64,000 nucleotides of DNA from IMG/VR virus record IMGVR_UViG_3300032213_003338, positions 1-64,000 of that record, one strand, 5' to 3'. Below, piece after piece: positions 41,693 through 49,897 of this stretch (position 1 is the first letter of the stretch; every line of letters starts with the position of its first letter). Below the pieces are notes generated by a model that was not told the DNA's origin, searched no databases, and was given only the letters and a program-made list of their open reading frames with translations. This stretch comes from a virus. Both the position numbers and the translations under genes were made by a program.

Positions 41693-41710
41693 CAACACTA
41701 AGGATTTACG

Positions 41711-42709
41711 ATGAGCAACGAATGCCACAAGATTGACATGACGACCGGCAAGGCTGCTATGTTCTCTTCTCGCGGAATGGTTCCGTGGCACGGTCTTGGG
41801 ACTGTGATCCAGGAAGACGCAGCAACTTCAGCAGACGCCATCAAGTATGCTGGTCTTGATTACTCTCTGTTCAAGACCAATCTCTGGACGATTGATGGTG
41901 ATGGTAACAAGATTGATGTTCCAGAAAACTTTGCTGTTGTTCGCGGAGACACCAATGCTGTTCTTGGTGTTGTCGGCAAGAACTACAAGATTTTCCAGAA
42001 CAGCGAAGCCTTTGAGTTCTTTGACAGCGTTGTCGGTGAAAAGCTTGCTATTTACGAAACAGCAGGTGCTATTCACGGAGGCAAGATTGTTTGGATTCTT
42101 GCCAAGCTTCCTGCTGAGCTGCGAGTTGCCAAGACTGACGATGCGACCAACGCATACGTCATGCTTGCGACATCTCACGATGGAAGCATGAGCGTTACGA
42201 TGATGCCAACGCTTGTTCGTGTCGTTTGCAATAACACATTCACGCTCGCTATCAACGGCTTCTCAATTGAGCGCGGCATCAAGATGCGCCACACGAAGAA
42301 TATGTCAACGAAGATTGACATTGCTCGTGAGCGTCTTGGTGTTGTCAATTCTCAGGTTGAGGAGTACAATGAGCAGATGAACGCTCTTGCAAAGCGCAAG
42401 ATCAACAAGACTGAACTCAAGTCCTATATTGAGTCTCTTTTCCCTGATAACGAAAACGCAAAGAACAATACTCGCACTGAAAACATGCGCGATCAGATTT
42501 ACGAAAACTGGGCGGAAACGGAATTTGCTCAGATTGAAGGTACTGCTTGGGCTGCATTCAATGCGGTGACTAAGTTTGTTGATCACCAGCGCAGCACGAA
42601 GGGTACTGATGACGCTGATCGCGCAAACAACAGGATGTACAGCGTCCTGATGTCTTCTGGTGCTGTTAAGAAGCGCGAAGCCTTTAATTCTGCCCTGGCT
42701 CTTGTCTAA
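41711..42709 (+). CDS. DUF932 phage/plasmid-like protein
   Basis: A 332-residue protein. The N-terminal pattern SRGMVPWHGLGTVIQEDA, then LGVVGKNYKIFQNSEAFEFFD and VVCNNTFTLAI, is typical of the DUF932 (TIGR03299) family found in phages and plasmids. The molecular role is unknown. It is flanked by strong hairpins. Confidence 0.85.
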   Translation: MSNECHKIDMTTGKAAMFSSRGMVPWHGLGTVIQEDAATSADAIKYAGLDYSLFKTNLWTIDGDGNKIDVPENFAVVRGDTNAVLGVVGKNYKIFQNSEAFEFFDSVVGEKLAIYETAGAIHGGKIVWILAKLPAELRVAKTDDATNAYVMLATSHDGSMSVTMMPTLVRVVCNNTFTLAINGFSIERGIKMRHTKNMSTKIDIARERLGVVNSQVEEYNEQMNALAKRKINKTELKSYIESLFPDNENAKNNTRTENMRDQIYENWAETEFAQIEGTAWAAFNAVTKFVDHQRSTKGTDDADRANNRMYSVLMSSGAVKKREAFNSALALV

Positions 42710-42719
42710 ATAAAGTAAT

Positions 42720-42746
42720 GGGGGCCGGGTGCGTTGCCCGGTCCCC
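42720..42746 (+). terminator. GC-rich intergenic hairpin
   Basis: GGGGGCCGGG pairs with CCCGGTCCCC (10 bp, one G-T) with no T run; AAAACTCCTCAAAAGGA follows. Probably an RNA processing or insulating structure rather than a classic terminator. Confidence 0.5.
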
Positions 42747-42770
42747 AAAACTCCTCAAAAGGATCTACCA

Positions 42771-42962
42771 ATGAAGCTCATTATTGAAAAAACAAACAAT
42801 TGCTATTATGCCTACACCGAAGATCAGCACCATCACGATACTGTTGAGTCTGGTCGAAGCGCAGAAAGTGTGAGGATGAAGCAGTCTTGGCTTGAAGAAA
42901 GCTGCGATCTTGCCGATATGCCAGAAGGCTCTTATATCGTTTTTGATATTAAGGAAGCTTGA
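42771..42962 (+). CDS. small protein, unknown
   Basis: A 63-residue protein. Its ribosome site AAAGGA can pair with TCCT of the preceding ACTCCTCA motif. It ends KEA with GGAAGCTTGATATG leading into the next gene. Confidence 0.5.
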   Translation: MKLIIEKTNNCYYAYTEDQHHHDTVESGRSAESVRMKQSWLEESCDLADMPEGSYIVFDIKEA

Positions 42963-42963
42963 T

Positions 42964-43374
42964 ATGAAGAAAGATATCGCAAAGAAGTGGACTAAAGAAC
43001 TTAGGTCCGGAAGATGGGAGCAGGGACGAGACGCTCTGTGTTCTGTTGAAGGCGATGGTACTATGTGCTATTGCTGCCTTGGTGTCTTGACTGAGCTTTA
43101 TAATCTAAATCAAAAGAGGTCAAGAAAGAAGACACTTATCACAGAAAACATTGAAGAGCGCGCCTTTGATGGAAAAAATGTTGTTTCATACAACGGCCAA
43201 GACGAGGTTCTTCCGGATGAGGTTATGAGGTGGGCCGGAATGTCTACCGAAAACGGTAGTCTGCTTGACTGTGATCTTGATGTTGATTACGAACATCTTG
43301 CAGACATGAATGACTCTGGCAAATCTTTTAAGTATATTGCTAGTATCATCGACCAGCATTACGAAAATCTATAA
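42964..43374 (+). CDS. conserved phage protein (CCLG motif), unknown
   Basis: A 136-residue protein with WTKELRSGRWEQGRDALCS and CYCCLGVLTEL. The W..ALRSG..Q....L......CCLGVL pattern recurs in many phage proteins of unknown role. The start is coupled to the previous stop. Confidence 0.65.
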   Translation: MKKDIAKKWTKELRSGRWEQGRDALCSVEGDGTMCYCCLGVLTELYNLNQKRSRKKTLITENIEERAFDGKNVVSYNGQDEVLPDEVMRWAGMSTENGSLLDCDLDVDYEHLADMNDSGKSFKYIASIIDQHYENL

Positions 43375-43412
43375 AAACTACTTAGTCGTAAGAAATTACG
43401 CAAGGAAGACCA

Positions 43413-43634
43413 GTGCCTTACCACAAGTTTAGAATTAATGCGGTTGACATGGATGGTTTTTGCGTAACAGTAACAAAAGAGATTCCAGAATTTAACCTAA
43501 GTGTCGTTCCTGGGCATGACGAATTTTGGGTTTTGTTTAATGGGACAAAAGACGAGGCAAAGAAACTCAAGATGTTGATTGAAGAACGTGTTTGTCCAAT
43601 TGAAAAAGCATCATATTCAAGAAGTCTTGGATAA
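43413..43634 (+). CDS. small protein, unknown
   Basis: A 73-residue protein from a GTG with an AAGGAAG site. Mixed alpha/beta, no motif. Confidence 0.45.
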   Translation: MPYHKFRINAVDMDGFCVTVTKEIPEFNLSVVPGHDEFWVLFNGTKDEAKKLKMLIEERVCPIEKASYSRSLG

Positions 43635-43648
43635 AAAACTATAATTGG

Positions 43649-43681
43649 TCTGGTTAGGGATAAAACCCTAGCCAGATTTTT
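43649..43681 (+). terminator. Rho-independent terminator
   Basis: TCTGGTTAGGG pairs with CCCTAGCCAGA (11 bp) followed by TTTTT. A TATAAT sits five bases upstream, so a promoter there would meet this terminator at once. Confidence 0.85.
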
Positions 43682-43682
43682 C

Positions 43683-43874
43683 ATGAAAAACCAAAAATAC
43701 CCAACTTGGTTTGTTGTTTACAGGAAAGTAAGCAAGAAAAAAGAAGCAGTATACTGTGAAATGGTCCTTGATGACAAAGGACTGAAGAAAGCGATAGCAG
43801 CAGCAACTAGGGATTTTCCAGAAAAAGAATACTTTGTTGAGCTTCAGAAAAAAGAACCTTTTATGGGGTGGTAA
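43683..43874 (+). CDS. small basic protein, unknown
   Basis: A 63-residue Lys-rich protein whose ATG follows the T run of the terminator directly. No ribosome site is visible, so a leaderless or read-through transcript would be needed. Confidence 0.45.
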   Translation: MKNQKYPTWFVVYRKVSKKKEAVYCEMVLDDKGLKKAIAAATRDFPEKEYFVELQKKEPFMGW

Positions 43875-44069
43875 ATGCCTTCTAGAAAAACAATTGAAGT
43901 GCCAGTGGACTTTTTAAAGTTTGTTGCGTCTCTCAGTGAATCAATCTATGTTGATGATGTTGACGCTGCTGCAGCAATCGGATTCAAGTACCTGAAAAAG
44001 AATAAGATTAAGCCGTACTCAAATTTCCAAACTTTTGATAGTTACAACGAAAGGCACGAAAATGAGTGA
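43875..44069 (+). CDS. small protein, unknown
   Basis: A 64-residue protein immediately after the previous stop. Begins MPSRKTIEVPVDFLKF, a strand-helix pattern like a small ribbon-helix-helix protein, but not enough for a firm call. Confidence 0.45.
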   Translation: MPSRKTIEVPVDFLKFVASLSESIYVDDVDAAAAIGFKYLKKNKIKPYSNFQTFDSYNERHENE

Positions 44070-44340
44070 TGACAACACAATTGATCTTCGCAAGTTTAAT
44101 AATAATCTAGCAGACCCAAACTACGTACTTAACAAAATTACTAGTCTTGAAAAGAGGATCAGGGTGATGCGTGAACTTTTGTGGGAGTGGAATCCCTCAG
44201 CAGTTCCTGTTTGGGAGCATTACAAACTTCAAAATGCTGGAGAGACTAGCGAAGACTATAACTTTATTAATGAAGACCCGGACTTCATAGACGAATATAA
44301 GCCATATGAGCCACCAGATGTTGAATACCCTGAATTCTGA
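44062..44340 (+). CDS. small acidic protein, unknown
   Basis: A 92-residue protein starting at the ATG at 44062, overlapping the previous gene by 8 bases. Acidic and Tyr/Pro-rich C-terminus. It overlaps the deaminase-like gene by 35 bases. Confidence 0.5.
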   Translation: MSDDNTIDLRKFNNNLADPNYVLNKITSLEKRIRVMRELLWEWNPSAVPVWEHYKLQNAGETSEDYNFINEDPDFIDEYKPYEPPDVEYPEF

Positions 44341-44791
44341 CGACAAAAACCGCGACAAAACCGCGAAAGGATCGCTACTTCTTGATTCGGCAATGATCAG
44401 AAGGCTGAATAAGTGCGTTGACCTCTCAATGTCTCTGATTGAAGACATCGACTCTGACTCAAAGCATGTTTCATTTGTTCTTAGGCGCAGCAAGATCATT
44501 GCTCTTGGCGTCAACAGAAGTATGCAGACACACCCTCTTGCGCTGAAGCTAAACTGCAGGTTTGGCACAATGCACTCGGAGCTTTCTGCTATTCTCAAGG
44601 CTAAGAAGTCAAACGAGTTTTACAATGCTACACTTGTGAACGTAAGACTTAGCTCTTCTTCACTAACAGAAAGGACGCCGATACTTAGAAACTCAAAACC
44701 TTGCAAGTCTTGCCAAAGACTTATCCTGGCTTGTCCTGAAATAAAGAAGGTCATTTACAGCACCGACAATGGATGGTACGAATATGCTTAA
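44306..44791 (+). CDS. cytidine/dCMP deaminase-like protein
   Basis: A 161-residue protein with a zinc deaminase core: HSELSAIL (His 90, Glu 92) and KPCKSCQRLI (Cys 133, Cys 136), then the typical IKKVIYST strand. The distance from HxE to PCxxC is at the longer end. It may deaminate cytosine nucleotides for dTMP supply beside ThyX; an alternative is a nucleic-acid-acting deaminase. Confidence 0.72.
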   Translation: MSHQMLNTLNSDDKNRDKTAKGSLLLDSAMIRRLNKCVDLSMSLIEDIDSDSKHVSFVLRRSKIIALGVNRSMQTHPLALKLNCRFGTMHSELSAILKAKKSNEFYNATLVNVRLSSSSLTERTPILRNSKPCKSCQRLILACPEIKKVIYSTDNGWYEYA

Positions 44792-45020
44792 TGCAGAACA
44801 ATCACTACAAATTGATTACTTTGGTGACGGTAAATATGTTCTTATGGTTGGCGAGCCGTTTTCAGGAAGTGATAGCCATTATTTTTCTTCAGTGCAAGAA
44901 ATCTTTGAATGGGTAATGAAGAACTACGGAGACACTCCAGTCGAGATGAGTCAGGTTGCGCATCTTGTTCTAACTATTGAACTTGGAGTTGGCCATGACA
45001 CTAACTTCAGCGGTGATTAA
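44784..45020 (+). CDS. small acidic protein, unknown
   Basis: A 78-residue protein; the ATG at 44784 is preferred because it overlaps the deaminase stop by 8 bases. Contains FSSVQEIFEWVMKNYGDTPV. It overlaps the next gene start. Confidence 0.45.
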   Translation: MLNAEQSLQIDYFGDGKYVLMVGEPFSGSDSHYFSSVQEIFEWVMKNYGDTPVEMSQVAHLVLTIELGVGHDTNFSGD

Positions 45021-45411
45021 CAACGCAATCCCACAAGATGAACCAGTTTTTATCTACAGAAATCTACATCGAAAGTGCTTCTCTATAAGAAAAGAAAGCA
45101 CAAAAAGGATCGTTGGATACGATACTAGTAATTTTGCAATAAACGCAGCTCAGTTTAAGGTATCCCAGGCTGGAAGAAGACGCGTTCTTCGCTCTGGACA
45201 AAAGAACGTACACGCTGGTATTCGCGGTTATTTTGAAAAGCTCCCCATCGGATTTGCCCTCCCAGAAGATGTCGTAAAAATAACTTACGATCCATATATT
45301 AGCTCAGGTTTCCATATTTCTGGAAACCCAAGTGGGCTTGTGCTCAAGGGCGCAAGCGTTGTATACTTTACGCAATACGGACTTTACACGAGGAAAGCCA
45401 ATGTTTATTAA
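44995..45411 (+). CDS. protein of unknown function
   Basis: A 138-residue basic protein from the ATG at 44995 with GGAG upstream. The middle is Arg-rich (KVSQAGRRRVLRSGQKNV), the C-terminus beta-rich. It resembles small phage proteins of unknown role. Confidence 0.5.
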   Translation: MTLTSAVINNAIPQDEPVFIYRNLHRKCFSIRKESTKRIVGYDTSNFAINAAQFKVSQAGRRRVLRSGQKNVHAGIRGYFEKLPIGFALPEDVVKITYDPYISSGFHISGNPSGLVLKGASVVYFTQYGLYTRKANVY

Positions 45412-46462
45412 GACAATCGCCGCTCTGACAAGTTTAGTATTGGTAGGCTCAGGCCCACAATATAACGGTGTATACAAAAGCATGAGCACTCATAGGGCCT
45501 GTTGCTGCAACAACATTGGAATACTGACAGACTCCACAAATTTTGAGGGGTCTATCACAGAACCATGCAAAACAGACTTTGAAAAGATGTACGAGGGCAA
45601 GGCTAATGTTATTCGTGTTGATAGCATTGAGACCTTAAACTCTTGCTCTGTTGTTTTCTTTGGTCTAGTAAGGCTCAGGGGCGCTTCAACACAAACAGCA
45701 TCACTTTATCCAAGCTATGATAACCACCTTGGTACAGGAAGTTCTGCTGCACTAAATGCAAAGCTTAACGAATACGTTAAAAATGGTGGAAAGGTCGTAG
45801 CTATTGGAGACACAGTAGGCAGATCCAGCGCCACCGTGCCTAACGGCACAGTCGAAGCAAATCTTAATACAATGAATGCCACCTTTACGGCTTTTAGAGG
45901 TGGTGTCTCAACTGGTCTTACAATTCTACCAGACGTATCTACTGCAAATCTTACATCCTGCACACAAGCAGGACTTGGTTGTTCTTGCGCATCAACACAA
46001 ATTAGCAGATACTGGACAGGAAGGGTGTCAGTACCATCAGGCGATCCTGACGGTGAAATTTTTAAATCTTCTGAAGACGTAAGCGAGCACTGGATATCCG
46101 CATTCGGTGTTGGTCATTCGTCTGGCGGCATTTCACTAACTTCTGATATTTCAGCATCATTCTTAAGTCTATCACCAAATACCTGCTCTTCTACATCTGC
46201 AACACTGAGACCGTTCGCTTACGAGAAAATCGAAAAAGGATACATTATCTATCTTGGCGATAGAAATATGTTTGCTTGGCAGAGAACGCTTGAAGCTCCA
46301 ACTGGTCTAACGCCAGCGCTTGCTCCATGCGGAGTTTCTAACAGCACTTTCCCAACAACAATCAATTGTTTTACTGGTCCTTCAGGCTATACAGGCCTAA
46401 ATGTTTACGAAGCAAATAAATTTTTCCTTTGGTCATTGCTAAAGGCTTGCTCTAGTTGCTAA
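45401..46462 (+). CDS. secreted or surface protein with signal peptide
   Basis: A 353-residue protein from the ATG at 45401. Residues 1-17 look like a signal peptide (MFIKTIAALTSLVLVGSG). The body is Ser/Thr/Cys-rich; LNEYVKNGGKVVAIGD recalls the glutamine amidotransferase/ThuA-like fold, and paired Cys suggest an exported protein. Such a gene is unusual among small early phage genes; possible roles are modifying the host surface or a virion part. Confidence 0.55.
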   Translation: MFIKTIAALTSLVLVGSGPQYNGVYKSMSTHRACCCNNIGILTDSTNFEGSITEPCKTDFEKMYEGKANVIRVDSIETLNSCSVVFFGLVRLRGASTQTASLYPSYDNHLGTGSSAALNAKLNEYVKNGGKVVAIGDTVGRSSATVPNGTVEANLNTMNATFTAFRGGVSTGLTILPDVSTANLTSCTQAGLGCSCASTQISRYWTGRVSVPSGDPDGEIFKSSEDVSEHWISAFGVGHSSGGISLTSDISASFLSLSPNTCSSTSATLRPFAYEKIEKGYIIYLGDRNMFAWQRTLEAPTGLTPALAPCGVSNSTFPTTINCFTGPSGYTGLNVYEANKFFLWSLLKACSSC

Positions 46463-46473
46463 AATAAATCATC

Positions 46474-46986
46474 ATGTCAGATGATACAAAGTTCAGCATT
46501 GCCAAAGCAACACAGCTTCTACAGTCATTTTCTGGACTGATGAAAAACGGCTGTGTTTCGCTTCAGGTTTATCAAGACCGAAGAAAGGCATGCGAAACAT
46601 GTGATCAAGTTCAAAAAAGACCGCGTGATGGCAAGATGTTCTGTGGCTCTTGTGGTTGCGGAACAAGAGATTTGGCGGCGTTGTTTGATCCAACTATAGA
46701 GCTTGAAAAAGATTACAGTCCCAGACTGTGGATGCCAAAGTCTAATTGCCCAAAAAACCTTCACAAAGATGAAGAAGGCACTGGTAACTACGCCCCAATT
46801 GGTGGAAAAATAAAACAACTTGTAGCATTTACAAAGGCGACCCTGGCTGAAGCTGCTGGTGTTTCTAATCCAGACGAGCAAACAGAGATGGTAAACGCAA
46901 CTGCACAAGCAGTAAAAGACGTAGTATCATCAGAAGAAGAGATAGACGAACTAACAAAGGAGATGGAAAATGATCAAGCCTCTTAA
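46474..46986 (+). CDS. zinc-ribbon phage protein
   Basis: A 170-residue protein with a zinc ribbon (CETCDQVQ, then CGSCGCG, about 38-68) and a further Cys in PKSNCPKNLH, then an acidic helical tail. The layout resembles small phage proteins thought to bind nucleic acid. Role unknown. Confidence 0.55.
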   Translation: MSDDTKFSIAKATQLLQSFSGLMKNGCVSLQVYQDRRKACETCDQVQKRPRDGKMFCGSCGCGTRDLAALFDPTIELEKDYSPRLWMPKSNCPKNLHKDEEGTGNYAPIGGKIKQLVAFTKATLAEAAGVSNPDEQTEMVNATAQAVKDVVSSEEEIDELTKEMENDQAS

Positions 46987-47167
46987 TAACGTAATGCAGC
47001 ATATAGCAACTTTTAATTTTGGTATTGGGTTTGGTAATAAGGTTTTTGCTTGCACTATTCAGGTATGGCCATTTGTTTGGGGTCTAAGCATATCTAAGTC
47101 AAGCGGCGTGTTTGAGACTCGTATTGGTCCAATTACAGTATCTTTTGTAACACAGCAAAATGTATAG
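46970..47167 (+). CDS. small hydrophobic protein, unknown
   Basis: A 65-residue Gly/Phe/Val-rich protein, possibly beta-rich or membrane-associated. It overlaps genes on both sides. Confidence 0.4.
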   Translation: MIKPLNNVMQHIATFNFGIGFGNKVFACTIQVWPFVWGLSISKSSGVFETRIGPITVSFVTQQNV

Positions 47168-47414
47168 ACTTCACATTGATATTCCAATGCCATTCACTGA
47201 GAGCGACGCAAAGTCGCTTTCTTTGTCAATCATCCAGATGCTTGATAAGGAAACTATCAAGGCTATGGGCGTTGATCAAATTAACTATCGTCTTGGGCAT
47301 GACGAGGATCGGCAGAAGTCAAATTACTTTATGACTAATGCTAGCGGGCACGTAAACAACAAAAAGAGCAAGATTACGCTTCTTGATGAAGAAAGTCCTG
47401 AAGCAGATATCTAA
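47160..47414 (+). CDS. small protein, unknown
   Basis: An 84-residue protein with a beta start (YRLHIDIPM) and helical middle, then a Lys/Asp-rich end. Last gene before the structured segment and tRNA-Lys. Confidence 0.45.
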   Translation: MYRLHIDIPMPFTESDAKSLSLSIIQMLDKETIKAMGVDQINYRLGHDEDRQKSNYFMTNASGHVNNKKSKITLLDEESPEADI

Positions 47415-47424
47415 AATAAAACAC

Positions 47425-47606
47425 AAGCGCACTTAAGCAGCCAAAGATAAAAGGCCAGGCTTATATGGATTAAGGCTCCTAGGGCCGAGAATTGAGAAGA
47501 GGTGCAAGACCTTCGGTGCGCTTTAATAGTTACTTCGCGTAGTGGGCGGACAGCTTCGCAGGCCGACTTATAATCGGCTCAAACCAGGGCAGCACTGGGA
47601 CTACGC
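47425..47606 (+). ncRNA. candidate small structured RNA next to tRNA-Lys
   Basis: A 197-base gap (47,415-47,611) with two nested domains. Domain 1: AAGCGCAC (47,425-47,432) with GTGCGCTT (47,516-47,523), enclosing small stems. Domain 2: GCGTAG (47,537) with CTACGC (47,601), enclosing GCCGA/TCGGC and CCAG/CTGG. It does not match tmRNA, RNase P, 6S or SRP RNA as I know them. Processing with the adjacent tRNA is possible. Confidence 0.5.
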
Positions 47607-47611
47607 ATTAC

Positions 47612-47684
47612 GCCTCTATAGCTCAGATGGTAGAGCATTCGGCTTTTAACCGATAGGTCGTAGGTTCGATTCCTACTGGAGGCA
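47612..47684 (+). tRNA. tRNA-Lys (anticodon TTT)
   Basis: Full cloverleaf: acceptor GCCTCTA/TGGAGGC, D stem GCTC/GAGC, anticodon stem TTCGG/CCGAT with loop CTTTTAA (one weak pair), T stem GTAGG/CCTAC. CCA is not encoded. Confidence 0.95.
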
Positions 47685-47686
47685 TT

Positions 47687-47926
47687 ATGAAAAAATGTAT
47701 TCTACTGTGTACAGTCATTGTTTGTTCTTGCTCAAACAACCAAGACGAACCAAATGCATACTATGACGAATACAGGCATCAGGTTGTTGTTGAAAACTCA
47801 GATGCTTACACTGTGCAAATGGGTTGGCTTGACAAAACTACATTCATCGACGTTGATGTTTGTTTGATGCCGCAAAACGAAGAGATTCATCTGTATGCAT
47901 CACACTCAATCGAAGACATCAAGTGA
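47687..47926 (+). CDS. small lipoprotein
   Basis: A 79-residue protein with signal peptide and lipobox VCSC (Cys about 15), then an acidic body. The ATG lies two bases after the tRNA. A phage-encoded lipoprotein may block superinfection or act in lysis; not determined. Confidence 0.6.
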   Translation: MKKCILLCTVIVCSCSNNQDEPNAYYDEYRHQVVVENSDAYTVQMGWLDKTTFIDVDVCLMPQNEEIHLYASHSIEDIK

Positions 47927-48080
47927 AAGCTGGGGCCTTTGGTGCAAGACAATAAATGACTGGCTAATGGAAGACAGAAAGACAATTGCTTCTTGGCCGA
48001 GTGAAAAAGAGGCCGAGTCGTTTAGAAAAAATCATACAGTTCACAAAGATTCTTACGAAGCAAGGCTAATTAATGATTAG
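47895..48080 (+). CDS. small protein, unknown
   Basis: A 61-residue protein overlapping the lipoprotein gene by 32 bases. The pattern WCKTINDWLMEDRKTIASWP, then EAESF and YEARLIN, fits short phage proteins of unknown role. The start is uncertain. Confidence 0.45.
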   Translation: MHHTQSKTSSESWGLWCKTINDWLMEDRKTIASWPSEKEAESFRKNHTVHKDSYEARLIND

Positions 48081-49005
48081 ACATCTTGGATACGCTTGCC
48101 AGTGTCTTGGTATTCAAAACACTATCGCAAAAAAGAAAGACAAGATATTTACAGACAGAACCCTCCGAATGGACGGGTTTTCTTTGTCTAGGGCGGGTGA
48201 TCTCGCATCTAAAAACGCAGCAGACCTCATCAAGATTCTAAAGTGGAACGAGCAAAACGAAATCAAGTTTTTTAGAATTGGCAGCGGAATGTTTCCATTT
48301 ATGGATCATCCGACTCTTGGCTGGACTCTTGATGATATTGACGTAAGGCACAAAGAATCAATCAAAAAGAGTATGAAAGAGGCTGGTGATTTTGCAAAAG
48401 AGAAAGGCATGCGACTCTCTTGTCATCCAGGACCTTATACATGCATTTGTTCTCCAAACCCAATGGTTGTTGCAAAAAGCGTAATGTGCCTTAATATGCA
48501 CAGCCTGATTGGTGACTTGCTTGGCTTTGGAAATGATTTTGCAATTAACATTCATGTGGGCGGTGTTTACGGAGACAAGACTTCTACATCATCTCGCTTT
48601 GTTGAAAACTTTGAATCTCTAGACGATAGATTAAAAAATAGAATCACTCTTGAGAACGACGACAAAGAAAGCATGTGGAGCATCTCAGAGCTTTATGAGA
48701 TGATTGCCTCTCGTTGCGATGTAAAGCTTGTTCTTGACATACATCATCACCGATTCTGTCAAAAAGAAACCCTCGTTGATGCTGCTCAAATGGCTTTCAG
48801 TACATGGGATGGCTTTTGCGAAATACCAAAAGTTCACTACTCCGAAAGCGCCACAGATAAAAGACCACAGGCTCATAGTAACTGGATTGCTTCGGAAATT
48901 CCAGTGCTCAGCGAAACAATTGAATACGATGTCATGCTTGAAACGAAGATGAAGGATGAGGCTCTTCTATCATACGTTAATCTGCAAAATGCAAATCATA
49001 GTTAA
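48073..49005 (+). CDS. uvsE: UV damage endonuclease UvsE/UvdE
   Basis: A 310-residue TIM-barrel nuclease. N-terminal HLGYACQCLGIQN, then RIGSGMFPFMDHP, LSCHPGPYTCIC, NIHVGGVYGDK, LENDDKES, LDIHHHRF and HYSES follow the UvdE order, with His and acidic residues as metal ligands. It nicks 5' of UV photoproducts, giving repair without the Uvr system. Phages exposed to sunlight gain from this. Confidence 0.9.
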   Translation: MIRHLGYACQCLGIQNTIAKKKDKIFTDRTLRMDGFSLSRAGDLASKNAADLIKILKWNEQNEIKFFRIGSGMFPFMDHPTLGWTLDDIDVRHKESIKKSMKEAGDFAKEKGMRLSCHPGPYTCICSPNPMVVAKSVMCLNMHSLIGDLLGFGNDFAINIHVGGVYGDKTSTSSRFVENFESLDDRLKNRITLENDDKESMWSISELYEMIASRCDVKLVLDIHHHRFCQKETLVDAAQMAFSTWDGFCEIPKVHYSESATDKRPQAHSNWIASEIPVLSETIEYDVMLETKMKDEALLSYVNLQNANHS

Positions 49006-49897
49006 AAATTGGACTTGCGGATTTTTCTCAGATCAAATGAAAGATTTGTACTTGTGGCTTGGTAATGGCTGTCTGACAAATAAACCACAAGTTTGCAATA
49101 AGCTTGACCAGTATCTATCATTAATACCAGGAATAACAAAGCCATCGTATTATGAATGCAAAACAAAGTATGATAGACCTGAAAACTCAAAAGCAACTGT
49201 CACATTTAGTGGTGGCAAAGATAGCGTTGCATCATGTTTGATACTAAAAGAGCTTGGATACGATGTAAGCGCTTTTTTATTTTCAGGAATAAATAGATCG
49301 CACCATCTTGAGCCTAATGCAGCAAGAGCCTCAGCTAAACTTATTGGGGTAAATCTTTATGAGGCGTCTGCATCATTCGTTGGAAAACATGCGTACTCTG
49401 AAAGCCCAATTAAAAACCAGCTTATTCTTGCCTCTGCTATTGATCTAATTTCAGACTGTTCAATTTTCTCATGTGGTAACACGAAAGAAGATGTAATTGA
49501 GAAAATGAAGATCAGTTTTAATTGGTCTGATTCCATTGAAATGTACGACGCATTTAATTTGTTTGTAAAAGATGTGATTGACTCATATAGATTTCTTATA
49601 GTTTTAGATAACGATAATCACGCAATTGATTATCTTTGCTCAAAAAATGAAGAAGCCCTAGTTGAGTCTATGTCTTGTATGCTTCCACATAGATTTTTTA
49701 AATCAATAAGAGGTAAGAATGAATCCAAATATGGAATATCTCTTATGAAAAACAGGTGCGGGTCTTGCGAAAAATGTTGCCACGAATACATCTATTTGTG
49801 CAATAAAGGATTTCATAAAAAAAATACCGGATTTTATGAACACTGCTTTTCTTTTCTAAAAGAAAGAGGAGATCTTGTTAATGTACCAAACATCTGA
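48989..49897 (+). CDS. PP-loop ATPase (QueC/ExsB-like)
   Basis: A 302-residue protein. The PP-loop is TFSGGKDSVAS (about 72-82), and the C-terminus carries CGSCEKCC (about 265-272), which resembles the zinc site of QueC. An extra N-terminal region of about 65 residues precedes it. PP-loop enzymes adenylate a substrate; QueC makes preQ0, a base used in tRNA and in phage DNA modification. No other preQ0 gene lies in the window, so substrate is open. I use the ATG at 48989. Confidence 0.7.
   Translation: MQIIVKNWTCGFFSDQMKDLYLWLGNGCLTNKPQVCNKLDQYLSLIPGITKPSYYECKTKYDRPENSKATVTFSGGKDSVASCLILKELGYDVSAFLFSGINRSHHLEPNAARASAKLIGVNLYEASASFVGKHAYSESPIKNQLILASAIDLISDCSIFSCGNTKEDVIEKMKISFNWSDSIEMYDAFNLFVKDVIDSYRFLIVLDNDNHAIDYLCSKNEEALVESMSCMLPHRFFKSIRGKNESKYGISLMKNRCGSCEKCCHEYIYLCNKGFHKKNTGFYEHCFSFLKERGDLVNVPNI

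Noticed and set aside
47415-47611. tmRNA or RNase P RNA before tRNA-Lys
   Set aside because: None of the conserved core sequences I know for these RNAs are present and there is no tag reading frame.
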